Assembly: GCF_003472385.1 (NCBI RefSeq)
Contig: NZ_QRLV01000003.1
Span: forward strand, 124,001 to 188,000
Source: Sutterella sp. AM11-39
GTDB lineage: Bacteria; Pseudomonadota; Gammaproteobacteria; Burkholderiales; Burkholderiaceae_F
Length of the DNA stretch: 64,000 bases
Direction of reading: 5' to 3'
Numbering within the stretch: the stretch's first letter is position 1; each line of letters starts with the position of its first letter. A program made the position numbers and the translations under genes. The notes beneath the pieces were generated by a model that saw nothing but the letters and a program-made list of their open reading frames with translations, searched no databases and had not been told where the DNA came from. Below, one piece after another: positions 7,830-14,411 of the stretch.

Positions 7830-8804
7830 TCAATTGATGCTCGGGAAATGAGCGAAGTTTTGGAAAATGAGCGTCAGATGATAGAACACGGGCGCGGCAA
7901 ATGTGAGCGGCGCCAGGCGTTCGATGATGCCTCGACCGATGTAGAACTCGCTTTCCCAAGACTTGGAGCCGAGGCTGCGCTTGACCGAGCTGATGACCAT
8001 GTCGCCCATGATGCACGAGAGAACAATGGCAAGCGCGTAGAGCGCCGTCTGCAGAATCGAGAAGGGCGTAAGCCAATAAAGCCCAATGCCTGCGATCACC
8101 GCCAGGCACGAGCCGACGGTGAGGCCCTTGACGGTCTTGTTCGGGTTCATCTTCAGCGCCTTGCCTCCCAGAGCGGAACTGGCGAGCACCGAGAAAAGGT
8201 CGGCGAGGAACACGATGATGAGGAAAAAGAGCAGCATCAGTTCGCCTGACGTCTTACGGCTTTCAAAGTCGAGCGTGGCGATGGCCGGTGCGTGACTTAC
8301 GCAGAACACGCAGATCATCAGACCCCACTGAACCTTGGCGACGCGCTCAAGGTAGCGTTCCGTGTCGTGGCTCATGGCGGCGATGACGGGCAGCACCAGG
8401 AACAGGTACACCGGGATAAAGAGCGTGAAGACGTGTGTGAGGTTGAAGTAAACCAATGCATACTGAGCGGGGATCGCCAGATAGAACGCCACCACCAGCA
8501 CCCAATGGTCGGTGTGCCGAATCGGAGTCAACGCGATGAATTCTCGCAGCAGGAAGAAGGAGAAAATCGCAAAGAGCACGACCAGCGAGGCCATGCCCCA
8601 CCACCAAGCCACCGTAAAGACGATGATCAGCCACCACCCCATGCGCACGCGCGAATTGGCAACGGCCAGACGGCGAACGGCTTCGGGCGTGGCAGCGCGC
8701 CCCTGCGCCCACAGTCCGTAGATGGTGCCTGCGCCTTGCAGAACGATGAGCGTGGCCAGAATGATCAGATAGCCTTCCTGGAGGCTGATACCGAGTCGCA
8801 TCAT
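7830..8804 (-). CDS. Divergent phosphatidate cytidylyltransferase-like membrane protein
   Basis: 324 residues from the ATG at 8802-8804, chosen because AGGAGG (8815-8820 on the minus strand) lies 10 nt upstream; longer starts lack a ribosome site. About eight membrane helices. The C-terminal region NKTVKGLTVGS and GDMVISSVKRSLGSKS matches the CdsA family fold, which makes CDP-diacylglycerol from phosphatidate and CTP. However, the family signature KR-x4-KD...PGHGG...DRxDS reads here KRSLGSKS...IGRGI...IERLAPL: both conserved aspartates and the HGG are replaced. It follows a PlsC-like acyltransferase gene at 16 nt, so the pair probably handles a lipid precursor, but classical CdsA activity is doubtful. 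Confidence 0.7.
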   Translation of the reverse strand: MMRLGISLQEGYLIILATLIVLQGAGTIYGLWAQGRAATPEAVRRLAVANSRVRMGWWLIIVFTVAWWWGMASLVVLFAIFSFFLLREFIALTPIRHTDHWVLVVAFYLAIPAQYALVYFNLTHVFTLFIPVYLFLVLPVIAAMSHDTERYLERVAKVQWGLMICVFCVSHAPAIATLDFESRKTSGELMLLFFLIIVFLADLFSVLASSALGGKALKMNPNKTVKGLTVGSCLAVIAGIGLYWLTPFSILQTALYALAIVLSCIMGDMVISSVKRSLGSKSWESEFYIGRGIIERLAPLTFAAPVFYHLTLIFQNFAHFPSIN

Positions 8805-8820
8805 TTTTTTGGTGCCTCCT

Positions 8821-9417
8821 TTACTGCTGTTGCGCGAGGTCAATCACGGCCTGACGAGCGCGGGTGAGGAATACTTCCTTGGGATCATCGGGGCTGTGCT
8901 CAAGCGGAGCGCCGAAATGCACCGAGCAAATGGTGGGCACCGGAATGTATACGCCCTTGGGCATGGCACGGTGCAGGTTTTCGATGTACACCGGAATGAG
9001 CTCGACTTCGGGGAACTCGCGCATCAGACGCCAGATGCCGCTTTTGAATTCGCTCGGCAACGGCTGCGGACGGCGGGTGCCTTCCGGGAAGATGATGAGC
9101 GAGTCGCCGGCGCGCAGCGCATCCTTCAGAGGACCAAGCGGATCGGCGTGCTCGGTGCGCTTGCGGTCGATGAGCACGACATTCAACTCTTTCATGGCGA
9201 TGCGCTTGCGAAACAGGCCGTGATCCCAATAGTCTTTGGCAGCCACCGGTCGCGTATGGCGGCGCAGAATGCTTGGCAGTGAAGTCCAGATCACAATCGT
9301 GTCGAGGTGACTGGTGTGATTGGCGAAATAAATGCGTTGGCGCTTCGAGGGCTTGCAGCCTTCCCACTGGGGATAGGCGCCGACCAGGAGTCGGGTGAGC
9401 CACACGATGGGCGTCAT
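8821..9417 (-). CDS. PlsC-like 1-acyl-glycerol-3-phosphate acyltransferase
   Basis: 198 residues from the ATG at 9415-9417; the frame stays open to a GTG at 9468, and no start has a convincing ribosome site, so the N-terminus is uncertain by up to 17 residues. Family motifs: block I NHTSHLDT (catalytic His and Asp), block III FPEGTRR, and a following IPVYIENL segment. The enzyme would transfer an acyl chain to lysophosphatidate or a related lysolipid at the inner membrane. The next gene, 16 nt on, is the divergent CdsA-like protein. Confidence 0.85.
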   Translation of the reverse strand: MTPIVWLTRLLVGAYPQWEGCKPSKRQRIYFANHTSHLDTIVIWTSLPSILRRHTRPVAAKDYWDHGLFRKRIAMKELNVVLIDRKRTEHADPLGPLKDALRAGDSLIIFPEGTRRPQPLPSEFKSGIWRLMREFPEVELIPVYIENLHRAMPKGVYIPVPTICSVHFGAPLEHSPDDPKEVFLTRARQAVIDLAQQQ

Positions 9418-9769
9418 CAACTGAAACTGAAACACTGTTCGTACCTTGTTTTCTGAGGACGTCAACACGCGGCCCGTTCGAGACGAACGCGCCGCTTTTA
9501 ACGAAATTATGCCGCGTGAGTGGCTTGCTCGCCGTCAAAAGGATGCAAGCGCACGTAACACGACTGCATTCTGTTGGATTTTCTCGTTTTCTCTGCTCGT
9601 TATCCCGCCGTGCACGGGGTTTCGCCTACTTCTTTTTGCTGATGCTGAAAACAGGAGGTGTGTCTAAAATGCAACAGCTCTTTTTCGGCCCGATCTTAGA
9701 AATCTGCTAACAGACAGGAATAAATCGCTTTTCGATCGCGGCCGCGTCGTTTTGTTTCCGAGGGGTGAG
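9418..9769. other. Intergenic region between divergent acyltransferase and YczE genes
   Basis: About 350 nt without a standard gene. It must hold the divergent promoters. The only structured item I see is a 14-codon micro-ORF (9669-9710, separate entry) with an unusually strong Shine-Dalgarno. Confidence 0.5.
9669..9710 (+). CDS. Possible leader peptide / micro-ORF with strong SD
   Basis: ATG at 9669 encodes MQQLFFGPILEIC then TAA (13 residues). AGGAGGTG begins at 9653, 10 nt before the start, the best match to the anti-SD among the plus-strand genes nearby. It lies 59 nt upstream of the YczE-like gene. It could be a regulatory leader peptide or a small hydrophobic protein; the call rests only on the SD and position. 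Confidence 0.3.
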   Translation: MQQLFFGPILEIC

Positions 9770-10405
9770 ATGCTTTCAAGAGTTCTGATTTTTCTTTTCG
9801 GCTTGGTTGTGCTGTCATTAGGCATTGCCATCGTGACCCACGCCGGGCTCGGCACCGGTACCGTGAGCTCCGCGGCCATTGTGCTCAGTCGCCAGACTGG
9901 TCTTTCCATGGGTCTTTTCGTTTTCCTCACGAACGTCTTTTTCTTTGTACTCCAGTGCCTGGTCGACCCGAAGAACCTTATGGTCAAGGCCGTCAAGCAG
10001 CTGCCCGTCTGCGCGTTCTTCGGCGCGGTTTTTGACGTTGCAATGTGGGTGACGAGCTTTCTTGAACCCACCAATTATGGGTGGGCCTTCATGCAGGTGT
10101 TTCTCGGTACGTGCCTCACGGGACTCGGCGTTTCGGCCATGGTCTTTGCGCGTTTGTTGGTGTTGCCTCCTGAAGGGGTTGTGATTGCTGTCATGCATCG
10201 ATTCGGAGGCTCGTTCGGAACCATTCGCACGTCCGTCGACGTTTTCCTTGTGGCGATTTCCGTCAGCATGAGTCTCTTCTTTTTCGGGACGATTTACGGC
10301 GTTCGCGAAGGAACGCTCATTTCCGCTCTTTTTGCCGGACGCATGGCCAACGGTTTTCTCAGAAGGTGGGGCAAGCTTTTCCCGAACCATCGTCCGATCG
10401 ATTGA
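9770..10405 (+). CDS. YczE/YyaS/YitT-type membrane protein
   Basis: 211 residues from the ATG at 9770, preceded by GAGGGG; an upstream TTG at 9752 is in frame but has no ribosome site. Five or six membrane helices. The start LSRVLIFLFGLVVLSLGIAIV with THAGLGTGTVSS is typical of YczE/YyaS proteins (a family of unknown function, one member implicated in Bacillus lipopeptide synthesis). The helix-loop PPEGVVIAVMHRFGGSFGTIRTSVDVFLV is the second-half repeat. It appears monocistronic ahead of tRNA-Ser. Confidence 0.8.
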   Translation: MLSRVLIFLFGLVVLSLGIAIVTHAGLGTGTVSSAAIVLSRQTGLSMGLFVFLTNVFFFVLQCLVDPKNLMVKAVKQLPVCAFFGAVFDVAMWVTSFLEPTNYGWAFMQVFLGTCLTGLGVSAMVFARLLVLPPEGVVIAVMHRFGGSFGTIRTSVDVFLVAISVSMSLFFFGTIYGVREGTLISALFAGRMANGFLRRWGKLFPNHRPID

Positions 10406-10425
10406 TGCGAAAAAATTTCGAGAGG

Positions 10426-10458
10426 CGCGTGCAAAAACACAAATCTTTTGTTAAGATG
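10426..10458 (+). promoter_or_regulatory. Possible promoter of tRNA-Ser
   Basis: TAAGAT at 10453-10458 can serve as a -10, with GTGCAA 17 nt upstream as a weak -35. An 8-bp inverted repeat GAGGCGCG...CGCGCCTC flanks it. Weak by consensus but placed about 30 nt before the tRNA. Confidence 0.35.
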
Positions 10459-10488
10459 CGCGCCTCACAATATGACAACGACCGACAC

Positions 10489-10579
10489 GGAAGGGTGGCA
10501 GAGTGGTCGAATGCGCCGGACTCGAAATCCGGTATACGGTTATACCGTATCGTGGGTTCAAATCCCACCCCTTCCGCCA
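10489..10579 (+). tRNA. tRNA-Ser (anticodon CGA)
   Basis: 91-nt class II tRNA with encoded CCA. The acceptor GGAAGGG pairs with CCCTTCC; the anticodon stem CCGGA/TCCGG encloses loop CTCGAAA, giving anticodon CGA. A long variable arm, as required for serine tRNAs, and a GTGGG-TTCAAAT-CCCAC T-arm are present. Confidence 0.97.
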
Positions 10580-10589
10580 GTTTTTAGAG

Positions 10590-10619
10590 CCCGTAGATTC
10601 TTTAGTCTGCGGGTTTTTT
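10590..10619 (+). terminator. Rho-independent terminator after tRNA-Ser
   Basis: CCCGTAGA pairs with TCTGCGGG around an 8-nt loop (10590-10613), followed by TTTTTT (10614-10619). Confidence 0.9.
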
Positions 10620-10699
10620 GCATCTGTCGGGCTGTGACTTTCGCTGTGTGTGGGTGCTGCGAGTTCGTTTGTTTTCAGGAACGCAAAAGAGCGGACATT

Positions 10700-10852
10700 T
10701 ATAATGCGGCCTGACATGGGCAATTTCCGATCAATGCCCGAACAGATACACAGAATTCAGAATGTTTGCTGGCCGGTGTGCAGACGCTCGGCATTCTGAC
10801 GGTCGCAACCGTTTGCAGCAAACAACAAGTGCCATACAAGGAGCATTAAAAG
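10700..10852 (+). promoter_or_regulatory. Promoter and structured leader of the histone-like gene
   Basis: TATAAT at 10700-10705 is a perfect -10; no good -35 is visible. The predicted leader contains two overlapping helices: CAGAATG (10758-10764) with CATTCTG (10792-10798), and TGTTTGCTG (10763-10771) with CAGCAAACA (10816-10824). They share two bases, so both cannot form fully at once. The second helix ends 14 nt before the AAGGAG ribosome site (10838-10843). Confidence 0.5.
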
Positions 10853-11371
10853 ATGGCTAGCGCAATGAATGAACAGGTTCTCCAGACGTTTTTGGCGGCT
10901 CATGCTCGCCTGGCGACTGCCATGAAGGGAATTTCCGGCCAGCTTGGCGGCAAGACCCCGAAGGTTTCTCAGAAGGCTTTCCAGGAGCTCATCGATTCGA
11001 GCGCCGAACTTCTGAAGGAATCCGTGAAGCTTTCTGTCCTTCTCGGCGTCAAGCTCGAAGCCGGCGAAAAGAAGACCGCCGCCAAGAAGACGACCACTAA
11101 GAAGGCGGCTGCCAAGAAGGAAGAGCCGGCTGTCGAAGAGGCTGAACAGGCTCCCGCCAAGAAGACCACGCGCAAGGTGACTGCCAAGGCTGAACCGGCT
11201 GAAGAAGCCGAAGAAAAGAAGCCGGCCGCTCGCAAGACGGCAGCTAAAAAGTCTGAAACGACCGAAAAGAAGACGACGGCCAAGAAGGCTGCCGTGAAGG
11301 AAGAAAAGAGCGAAGAGGCTCAAAAGCCTGCTCGCAAGACCACGACGCGTAAGTCGGTGGCCAAGAAGTAA
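10853..11371 (+). CDS. Histone H1-like Lys/Ala-rich DNA-binding protein
   Basis: 172 residues. Residues 1-72 are predicted helical (MNEQVLQTFLAAHARLATAMKG and KAFQELIDSSAELLKESVK), a phasin- or bundle-like segment. From about residue 75 the protein is a low-complexity tail of Lys, Ala, Thr and Glu with repeated KKTAAKK, KKTTTKK, RKTTTRK units, as in bacterial histone H1-like proteins (BpH1, AlgP type). It probably compacts or bridges DNA or binds RNA through the tail, but the N-terminal part is not a known DNA-binding fold that I can name. ATG at 10853 with AAGGAG 9 nt upstream. Monocistronic with a long structured leader. Confidence 0.7.
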   Translation: MASAMNEQVLQTFLAAHARLATAMKGISGQLGGKTPKVSQKAFQELIDSSAELLKESVKLSVLLGVKLEAGEKKTAAKKTTTKKAAAKKEEPAVEEAEQAPAKKTTRKVTAKAEPAEEAEEKKPAARKTAAKKSETTEKKTTAKKAAVKEEKSEEAQKPARKTTTRKSVAKK

Positions 11372-11455
11372 TTCCTCTGACCCTTCGGTTGGTTGTTTGA
11401 TTCGCGGTTTCGACCCGTTTGGCTGTCGAGGCCGCGATTTCTTTTTTCAACGGCG

Positions 11456-13045
11456 ATGACTATTCAGAAATCTCTGCCGCAGGCCGGTGTCAGTGCGCCG
11501 CACTTTCTGGCGGCTCAAACCGGGCGACAGATTCTTGAAGCGGGCGGCACGGCGCTCGAAGCGGCGGTTGCTACGGCGGCAAGCCTTGCCGTCGTATACC
11601 CGCATATGAACGCGGTCGGCGGCGACAGCTTTTGGCTGATCAAGAAAAAGGACTGTGCTCCAGTGGGGGTGCTTGCCTGCGGACAGGCGGCAGGGCGCGC
11701 AACGGTGGACTTATACAAGTCTCGCGGTTTTGAAGCGCTTCCACCACGCGGAGCGCTTGCTGCCGTCACAGTTCCGGGTACGATCCGCGGCTGGCAAGCG
11801 CTTCTGAGTCTGCCGGAGCATCCGAGACGACTGCCGCTCAAGGACATTCTTAATCCTGCCGTCGTATTTGCCGCCAATGGTTTTCCGGTTTCGGCAAGCC
11901 AAGAGCGAACAACGAGGGCAGCGCTTGAGAGTCTCAGGTCGTGCCCCGGTTTTGCCGAAGTCTTTCTCAACTCCGAAGGCTTGCCTTGGACAAAGGGCGA
12001 GACGCTTCGCCAGAGCGCTTTGGCTCGCACGCTGCAGCGACTCTCAGAAGCCGGATTGGATGATTTCTACGAAGGAGATGTCGCAGCACAGATCTGCAGG
12101 GAGTTGGCCGATGCGGGCAGTCTGCTGACGCCCGAAGACTTTGCCGCATGCCGAGCACGCATCGTCAAGCCTTTGCATTTGAGAGCGTTCGGGCAGGATT
12201 TCTACAATCTTCCGGAGCCTACGCAAGGCGTATCTTCGCTTGCGATTTTGGGGCTGATGGAGCGTTTCGGGGCCAAGCCCGACGATATGGCGGCTTTTGT
12301 GCACGCGGCCGTCGAAGCGACGAAACTTGCTTTTGCCTGGCGCAACAAACACGTGGGTGATCCGCGAGCAATGACGGCTTCCACGCAGAGCTTTCTGTCG
12401 GCGCAATCGCTCGACACCCTTGCCAAGTCCTTTGATCCCGGCAAAGCTTGCTGTTTTGACGAACAGCAGGCTATGGGCGATACGGTCTGGTTCGGTGCAG
12501 CCGACACGGACGGTACGGTGGTGAGCTGCATTCAGAGCATCTATTGGGAGTACGGCAGCGGCCTTGTGCTCAAAGACACGGGCGTGACGATGCAAAACCG
12601 CGGTTGTGCGTTTAGCTTTGACGAGAGACTTCCGAGCGCATTGCGTCCCGGAGCGCTGCCGTTTCATACACTCAACCCGGCGATGGCGGTGACCAATGAC
12701 GGTCGCGTGATTGCCTACGGCACGATGGGCGGAGAAGGCCAGCCGCAAACGCAGGCCGCGGTCATCCTGCGGCATTTGGCTGGCATGCCGTTGGATCGGG
12801 CCATTGCTGAACCTCGCTGGCTCATCGGCAGAACCTGGGGCGACAATACCGCAAAGCTTCGTTTGGAGTCTCGGTTTGCTGCAGGGGTCGTCAGAAGTTT
12901 GATTGAGCGTGGGCACGACGTGGAAGTGCTTACGGAGGCTTACAGCGACACGATGGGGCACGCGGGGGCAGTGAGCAAAGCTGCCGACGGTGTGGTGACG
13001 GGAGCGTCGGATCCCCGATGCGACGGCAGTTTCGAGGCGATTTGA
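11456..13045 (+). CDS. Gamma-glutamyltransferase-family Ntn hydrolase (GGT/HpxW-like)
   Basis: 529 residues from the ATG at 11456; an in-frame TTG at 11393 adds 21 residues without family match. N-terminal NAVGGDSFWLIKKK and the substrate-side motifs place it in the GGT family, which self-cleaves and uses the new N-terminal Thr as nucleophile. Here the Thr is Thr343 in GDTVWFG. The stretch after it (SCIQSIYWEYGSG, then QNRG) resembles oxamate amidohydrolase HpxW and related cytosolic members more than glutathione-type GGT. No signal peptide is seen, which also argues against a periplasmic glutathione enzyme. The substrate remains open. Confidence 0.8.
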   Translation: MTIQKSLPQAGVSAPHFLAAQTGRQILEAGGTALEAAVATAASLAVVYPHMNAVGGDSFWLIKKKDCAPVGVLACGQAAGRATVDLYKSRGFEALPPRGALAAVTVPGTIRGWQALLSLPEHPRRLPLKDILNPAVVFAANGFPVSASQERTTRAALESLRSCPGFAEVFLNSEGLPWTKGETLRQSALARTLQRLSEAGLDDFYEGDVAAQICRELADAGSLLTPEDFAACRARIVKPLHLRAFGQDFYNLPEPTQGVSSLAILGLMERFGAKPDDMAAFVHAAVEATKLAFAWRNKHVGDPRAMTASTQSFLSAQSLDTLAKSFDPGKACCFDEQQAMGDTVWFGAADTDGTVVSCIQSIYWEYGSGLVLKDTGVTMQNRGCAFSFDERLPSALRPGALPFHTLNPAMAVTNDGRVIAYGTMGGEGQPQTQAAVILRHLAGMPLDRAIAEPRWLIGRTWGDNTAKLRLESRFAAGVVRSLIERGHDVEVLTEAYSDTMGHAGAVSKAADGVVTGASDPRCDGSFEAI

Positions 13046-13074
13046 GCTGTAAGCAAGAAATTTTTCAAAAAGAC

Positions 13075-13103
13075 TTGCATAAGTCGAAAGCAGGCGATAC
13101 AAT
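13075..13103 (+). promoter_or_regulatory. Sigma-70 promoter of tRNA-Arg(ACG)
   Basis: TTGCAT (13075-13080), 17-nt spacer, TACAAT (13098-13103), followed by a GC-rich discriminator GCGCCCCGC; about 37 nt upstream of the mature tRNA. Confidence 0.8.
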
Positions 13104-13147
13104 GCGCCCCGCTTCGCAAAAAAGCGAGGCGGAAAAATCTGAGATGT

Positions 13148-13224
13148 GCGCCAGTAGCTCAGTTGGATAGAGTACCTGGCTACGAACCAGGGGGTCGTGG
13201 GTTCGAATCCTGCCTGGCGCACCA
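13148..13224 (+). tRNA. tRNA-Arg (anticodon ACG)
   Basis: 77 nt with encoded CCA. Acceptor GCGCCAG/CTGGCGC; anticodon stem CCTGG/CCAGG around CTACGAA, anticodon ACG; T-arm GTGGG-TTCGAAT-CCTGC. It decodes CGU/CGC/CGA after deamination of A34. Confidence 0.97.
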
Positions 13225-13238
13225 TCCACGCAAGAGAG

Positions 13239-13266
13239 GCTTCCGAAATCGGGAGCTTTCTTTTTG
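13239..13266 (+). terminator. Rho-independent terminator after tRNA-Arg(ACG)
   Basis: GCTTCCG pairs with CGGGAGC (one G-T pair) around AAAT (13239-13256), then TTTCTTTTT. Confidence 0.85.
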
Positions 13267-13586
13267 TCTGGAGCTTTCTTAAGTTGTTGATTTTATTGAA
13301 TAAACTAATCAACGAAAGAATTCGAGACAAAATTTTGCGGCCTAGGAATTCCCGTTTTGTTACCCCGGTTTGAAAGGAAAAAAAACTGGGGAACAAAATT
13401 CTGAATTTTCCAAACTGGGTAAAAACAATCCGCAAATTTCGGCAGCGATTGCATTAAGATTGTTGCCGCAGCCGAAGGTGAGAAAAGCGGCCTGATATCA
13501 CATCGTTAATCGGGGCTTCACTTTCGTAGAGATCGCAAGGCCGAGACGGCTCTCAATCGAAAGCGATCCGACAAGCTTTGAGGGCT
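13267..13586. other. AT-rich intergenic region upstream of scpB
   Basis: About 320 nt without a gene. It contains GTTGATT...AATCAAC and the long imperfect hairpin described separately, then presumably the scpB promoter. The base composition is noticeably more AT-rich than the flanking genes. Confidence 0.5.
13355..13398. repeat. Long imperfect hairpin upstream of scpB
   Basis: TTTTGTT-A-CCCCGGTTT (13355-13371) pairs with AAACTGGGGAACAAAA (13383-13398): one bulged A and one G-T pair, loop about 11 nt of mostly A and G. No U-tract directly follows on the plus strand. Confidence 0.6.
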
Positions 13587-14384
13587 ATGCCGACTAAGGC
13601 GCCCGACAAAGAAAACGACAGTTTTTCCAACCGTGTCGAATCCGATTTTGCTAACCTTCGCTCAATAAGCGTAGCGGTAGGTGCAAAGCGTGTTTATGAA
13701 GAGAACGGATTTCGAACACGATCAACACGCAACGACACAACCGTGGCAGACACTTTGCAACCGTGTTACGTCATTGAAGCAGCGCTTCTTACGAGTCCTC
13801 AGCCGTTGACGCTCGAGGATCTTTCGCGCCTGTTTGCCGGTCGGCTTACGCAGACGGAGCTGCTTGAAGCCATGAACGAGCTTTCCGAACACTGGAAAGA
13901 GCGCGGCTTGCGACTGGTCGAAACTGCAAGCGGTTGGGGGTTTGTCACATCAACGGCTGTGGGTGAATACCTGCTTCGCATGAGCGATCAGAAAATGCCC
14001 AAGTATTCGCGTGCCGTGATGGAGACGCTTGCCATCATTGCGTACCGTCAGCCGGCAACGCGCGGCGATATTGAAGACATTCGCGGCGTGGCGGTCAATC
14101 CCAATGTGGTGCGACAGCTGCAGGAAAGAGGGTGGATTGAAATTGTCGGGCACCGAGAGTCGCCCGGTCGCCCGGCGCTGTTTGCCACGACGCAGCAGTT
14201 TTTGGACGATTTGGGACTGAAGTCCCTCGCGGATCTGCCGCCTTTGTCCGGCGACATGCCGCAAAGCAAAGAATTTGAATTGGTGTTCGGTGACGAGCCG
14301 ACCGACGAAGCGAGTCAAGCACAAGCCCAAGAAGGGGCATCCGACGCCGACGGTCAGACTCCGGAAAAAGTCGACACTGAATAA
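13587..14384 (+). CDS. scpB: Segregation and condensation protein B
   Basis: 265 residues from the ATG at 13587. ScpB homodimers bind ScpA and bridge SMC heads in chromosome condensation. The conserved core with tandem winged helices starts near residue 55 (VIEAALLTSPQPLTLEDLSRLF) and includes PKYSRAVMETLAIIAYRQPATRGDIEDIRGV, the family hallmark, here split as PKYSRAVMETLAIIAYRQP and TRGDIEDIRGV. The N-terminal 50 residues are a non-conserved polar extension, so a later start cannot be excluded, although no ATG lies nearer the core. The C-terminus is an acidic tail. It is followed by rluB at 27 nt, a frequent neighbour. Confidence 0.9.
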   Translation: MPTKAPDKENDSFSNRVESDFANLRSISVAVGAKRVYEENGFRTRSTRNDTTVADTLQPCYVIEAALLTSPQPLTLEDLSRLFAGRLTQTELLEAMNELSEHWKERGLRLVETASGWGFVTSTAVGEYLLRMSDQKMPKYSRAVMETLAIIAYRQPATRGDIEDIRGVAVNPNVVRQLQERGWIEIVGHRESPGRPALFATTQQFLDDLGLKSLADLPPLSGDMPQSKEFELVFGDEPTDEASQAQAQEGASDADGQTPEKVDTE

Positions 14385-14411
14385 AGAGTACAGTCAGAGA
14401 CACTTAAAGCT

